A stretch of 7,935 nucleotides of DNA from an uncultured Lachnospiraceae bacterium. Its GTDB lineage: Bacteria > Bacillota > Clostridia > Lachnospirales > Lachnospiraceae. The stretch spans positions 1-7,935 of the forward strand of contig CALZHV010000093.1 of assembly GCA_945787485.1 (NCBI GenBank), read 5' to 3'. The notes beneath the pieces were generated by a model. That model was not told the origin of the DNA and did no database searches. It worked only from the letters and a program-made list of their open reading frames with translations. Position numbers and translations under genes: made by a program. Shown in pieces: positions 6,735 through 7,935 of the stretch; the first letter of the stretch is position 1; the number at the start of each line of letters is the position of its first letter.

Positions 6735-6773
6735 TTAAAATTACAGGTTAATTGCATGTTAATTCCATCGTAA
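6735..6773 (-). promoter_or_regulatory. Four direct-repeat hexamers with exact 11-bp period, PHO-box-like
   Basis: On the minus strand TTACGA (6773-6768), TTAACA (6762-6757), TTAACC (6751-6746) and TTTTAA (6740-6735) follow each other with 5-base gaps. In Bacillus, PhoP binds TT(A/T)ACA-like direct repeats spaced about 11 bp apart; the two central copies fit that well and the outer two only partly. The array ends 9 bases upstream of the chemoreceptor -35 and also lies between the two divergent promoters. AT-richness makes a chance match possible. Confidence 0.4.
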
Positions 6774-6785
6774 ATCGCATAATAC

Positions 6786-6814
6786 TACACATCATCTCTT
6801 TTCCGTGATATAAT
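6786..6814 (+). promoter_or_regulatory. Sigma-A-type promoter of the LprI-like lipoprotein (extended -10)
   Basis: TATAAT at 6809-6814 is preceded by TG plus one base (6806-6808), giving TGATATAAT, the same nine bases used by the divergent promoter. TACACA at 6786-6791 is a 4-of-6 match to the -35 consensus at an ideal 17-base spacing. Transcription would start near 6821, leaving a leader of about 46 bases. Confidence 0.65.
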
Positions 6815-6854
6815 GACACATAGCGACTGTTTATAAAAATATTATTAAATGATT

Positions 6855-6858
6855 GGAG
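6855..6858 (+). promoter_or_regulatory. Ribosome site that decides the lipoprotein start
   Basis: GGAG is 8 bases before the ATG at 6867. It lies downstream of the other in-frame ATG at 6849, so that earlier start is unlikely. The 6867 start also gives a standard MKKK lipoprotein signal. Confidence 0.75.
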
Positions 6859-6866
6859 ATAATTTT

Positions 6867-7805
6867 ATGAAGAAAAAAATTTTTATTATGTTAATAGTAT
6901 CCGGTATGGTAATGGCTTCAGGATGTGGAATAGACAGGACTACTCAGAATGTCAGCCGGAATGATACTGTAGAAAAAGCCGACACGGAAGTAACAGACGA
7001 TACTTCGTTTGACACAGCTGTTGATACAACAGAAACTACGGATTCTGATTCAGAAAACATAACAACAACAGAAATGACGGAAGCCCCTTCTATATCCATA
7101 TCAGAGGAAATGGCAGAAATGGAAAGTAAGTCATTATCTTACGAAAATGCTGACTGGGATCTGCCACAGCAGGAAATGAATGCAAAAGCATATGAATGGT
7201 TTACATTATGGGATGACGAATTAAATTCTTTGTGGGATAGATTAACAGCCCGTCTTTCCGATGCAGAAAAAGATGCTTTAAAGGAAGAACAGACTGCATG
7301 GATAAAACGAAAAGAACAGCAAATGATTGCAGCAGGCTTTGAAGCTTATGGCGGAACTTTGCGTCCTTTATTAGAATCCTCTGCCGCAAAAGATATGACA
7401 AGAGCACGCGCTTATTATTTGGCAGAATATCTTGCAAAGCAAACCGGAGAGGATTATACAATACCAAGCGAAATTGCAGAAAGCTTTGATGGTATCGACT
7501 GTTCTTTAGATGATGCGTTTGAGTCATTTTATGGTGAATATGCCTTAAACGATAACATAACTGTATATGTTAATACAATTGATGCCTCACCATTTTCAAA
7601 TGATTTTCCGGAAGGTACAAAATGGTTGTTCTGGTATGCAAATAGTGATGTGTTAACAAATAACAATGTTTATGCCTATAATAAGGATAGAATCATCTTC
7701 GAAAAAGAGGGTGTATATTATGTATTGGAAAAAGGAATAGATGGTCAAGGTGTTATTGTACTTACCGGTACAGATTTGGCTTTTGTGGAATCTATTGTGG
7801 AATGA
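6867..7805 (+). CDS. Lipoprotein with LprI-like (PF07007-type) domain
   Basis: 312 residues from the ATG at 6867. The signal is MKKKIFIMLIV followed by lipobox A-S-G-C, with lipidation at Cys20. Residues 21-95 are an acidic Thr/Asp/Glu linker. Residues about 100-190 have the LprI/DUF1311 pattern: QQEMNAKAYEWF, then DELNSLWDRL, then ALKEEQTAWIKRKEQQ, a YGGTL turn (161-165) and a final DMTRARAYYLAEYL helix. LprI of Mycobacterium is described as a lysozyme inhibitor, but most Firmicutes proteins with this domain are uncharacterised. The family's usual disulfide cysteines appear absent here. Residues about 205-312 form a second, beta-rich part (VYYVLEKG, IVLTGTD) that I do not recognise. It stands alone, divergent from the chemoreceptor, and no clear hairpin terminator follows. 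Surface location is well supported; the inhibitor role is only a guess from the family. Confidence 0.8.
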   Translation: MKKKIFIMLIVSGMVMASGCGIDRTTQNVSRNDTVEKADTEVTDDTSFDTAVDTTETTDSDSENITTTEMTEAPSISISEEMAEMESKSLSYENADWDLPQQEMNAKAYEWFTLWDDELNSLWDRLTARLSDAEKDALKEEQTAWIKRKEQQMIAAGFEAYGGTLRPLLESSAAKDMTRARAYYLAEYLAKQTGEDYTIPSEIAESFDGIDCSLDDAFESFYGEYALNDNITVYVNTIDASPFSNDFPEGTKWLFWYANSDVLTNNNVYAYNKDRIIFEKEGVYYVLEKGIDGQGVIVLTGTDLAFVESIVE

Positions 7806-7819
7806 TTCCCATCGCTATC

Positions 7820-7865
7820 TTGACTAAATTTACGTCTTGACTCTTTATAAAACTGATGCTAATCT
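7820..7865 (+). promoter_or_regulatory. Possible promoter with duplicated TTGACT
   Basis: TTGACT occurs at 7820-7825 and again at 7837-7842. The second copy is followed, after 17 bases, by TAATCT (7860-7865) with a TGC just before it, i.e. a weak extended -10. It would drive a gene beyond the right edge. The -10 match is poor, so this is tentative. Confidence 0.22.
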
Positions 7866-7935
7866 AATTTCAAAGCATAGTTTCATTAAAGGCAAGGCAA
7901 GGGCACTTGAGGTTTACAACGCCGTTGCAGGAACA
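7828..7935 (+). pseudogene. Startless fragment resembling the N-terminal region of Rpn/PD-(D/E)XK 'transposase' family
   Basis: The frame is open from just after a stop at 7825-7827 to the window edge (36 residues) and ends GKARALEVYNAVAGT (7891-7935). This resembles the 'KxxALxLYNAxNGTxY' segment near the N-terminus of a widespread Lachnospiraceae family annotated as Rpn-like recombination-promoting nuclease or PD-(D/E)XK transposase. No ATG or GTG exists in this frame; the only alternative is TTG at 7837, with no ribosome site. The last 45 bases are visibly richer in G and C than the surroundings. A 5'-decayed or truncated mobile gene is the best reading, but a live gene with an unusual start or a frame slip cannot be excluded because the rest lies outside the window. 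Confidence 0.35.

Noticed and set aside
6661..6790. Flagellar sigma-28/sigma-D promoter for the chemoreceptor
   Set aside because: No TAAA with a properly spaced GCCGATAA-like partner; a good sigma-A extended -10 promoter is present instead.
6849..6866. Earlier ATG for the LprI-like lipoprotein
   Set aside because: The only ribosome site lies after it, and the MKKK signal begins at 6867.
7201..7527. Minus-strand 108-aa frame inside the LprI-like gene
   Set aside because: Overlaps a gene with lipobox, ribosome site and promoter; no supporting signals of its own.

Overview
The window looks like part of the chromosome of a low-GC, Gram-positive anaerobe of the Clostridia, most likely a gut or rumen Lachnospiraceae (Butyrivibrio/Roseburia/Eubacterium-like). 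This is inferred from strong AGGAGG-type ribosome sites, AT-rich spacers with sigma-A-like promoters, Thr/Glu-rich linkers on exported proteins, a Cache-type chemoreceptor, and a PurF-like protein whose sequence style I associate with Clostridia and Bacteroides. There are no RNA genes, CRISPR arrays or complete insertion sequences.

Layout, left to right. (1) Bases 2-205 hold the end of a rightward small membrane protein of DUF4190 type. It converges on a leftward operon at a bidirectional hairpin terminator (212-275). (2) The leftward operon reads from 4507 to 282: a 468-aa amidophosphoribosyltransferase-like protein, a 133-aa lipoprotein beginning one base after its stop, and, 22 bases further on, a 797-aa secreted protein with thirteen 26-residue Cys-containing repeats. 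(3) A separate leftward unit (6650-4686) encodes a 654-aa chemoreceptor that ends at its own terminator (4643-4680). (4) A rightward lipoprotein with an LprI-like domain (6867-7805) diverges from the chemoreceptor. Their shared spacer carries two good extended -10 promoters and, between them, four TT-starting hexamers at an exact 11-bp period that resemble a PhoP (PHO) box. (5) The last ~110 bases contain a startless reading frame resembling the N-terminal region of Rpn/PD-(D/E)XK 'transposase'-family proteins, probably a decayed or truncated mobile gene.

The genes share no obvious pathway. The common thread is the cell surface and sensing: two lipoproteins, one secreted repeat protein, one chemoreceptor and one membrane protein. 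The cytoplasmic PurF-like enzyme is the outlier. It keeps the PRPP-binding motif and plausible Fe-S cysteines but has Gly where the glutaminase nucleophile Cys should be, and by my hand alignment has lost the other glutamine-site residues too. Its transcriptional link to two exported proteins of unknown role is the most unusual thing in the window.
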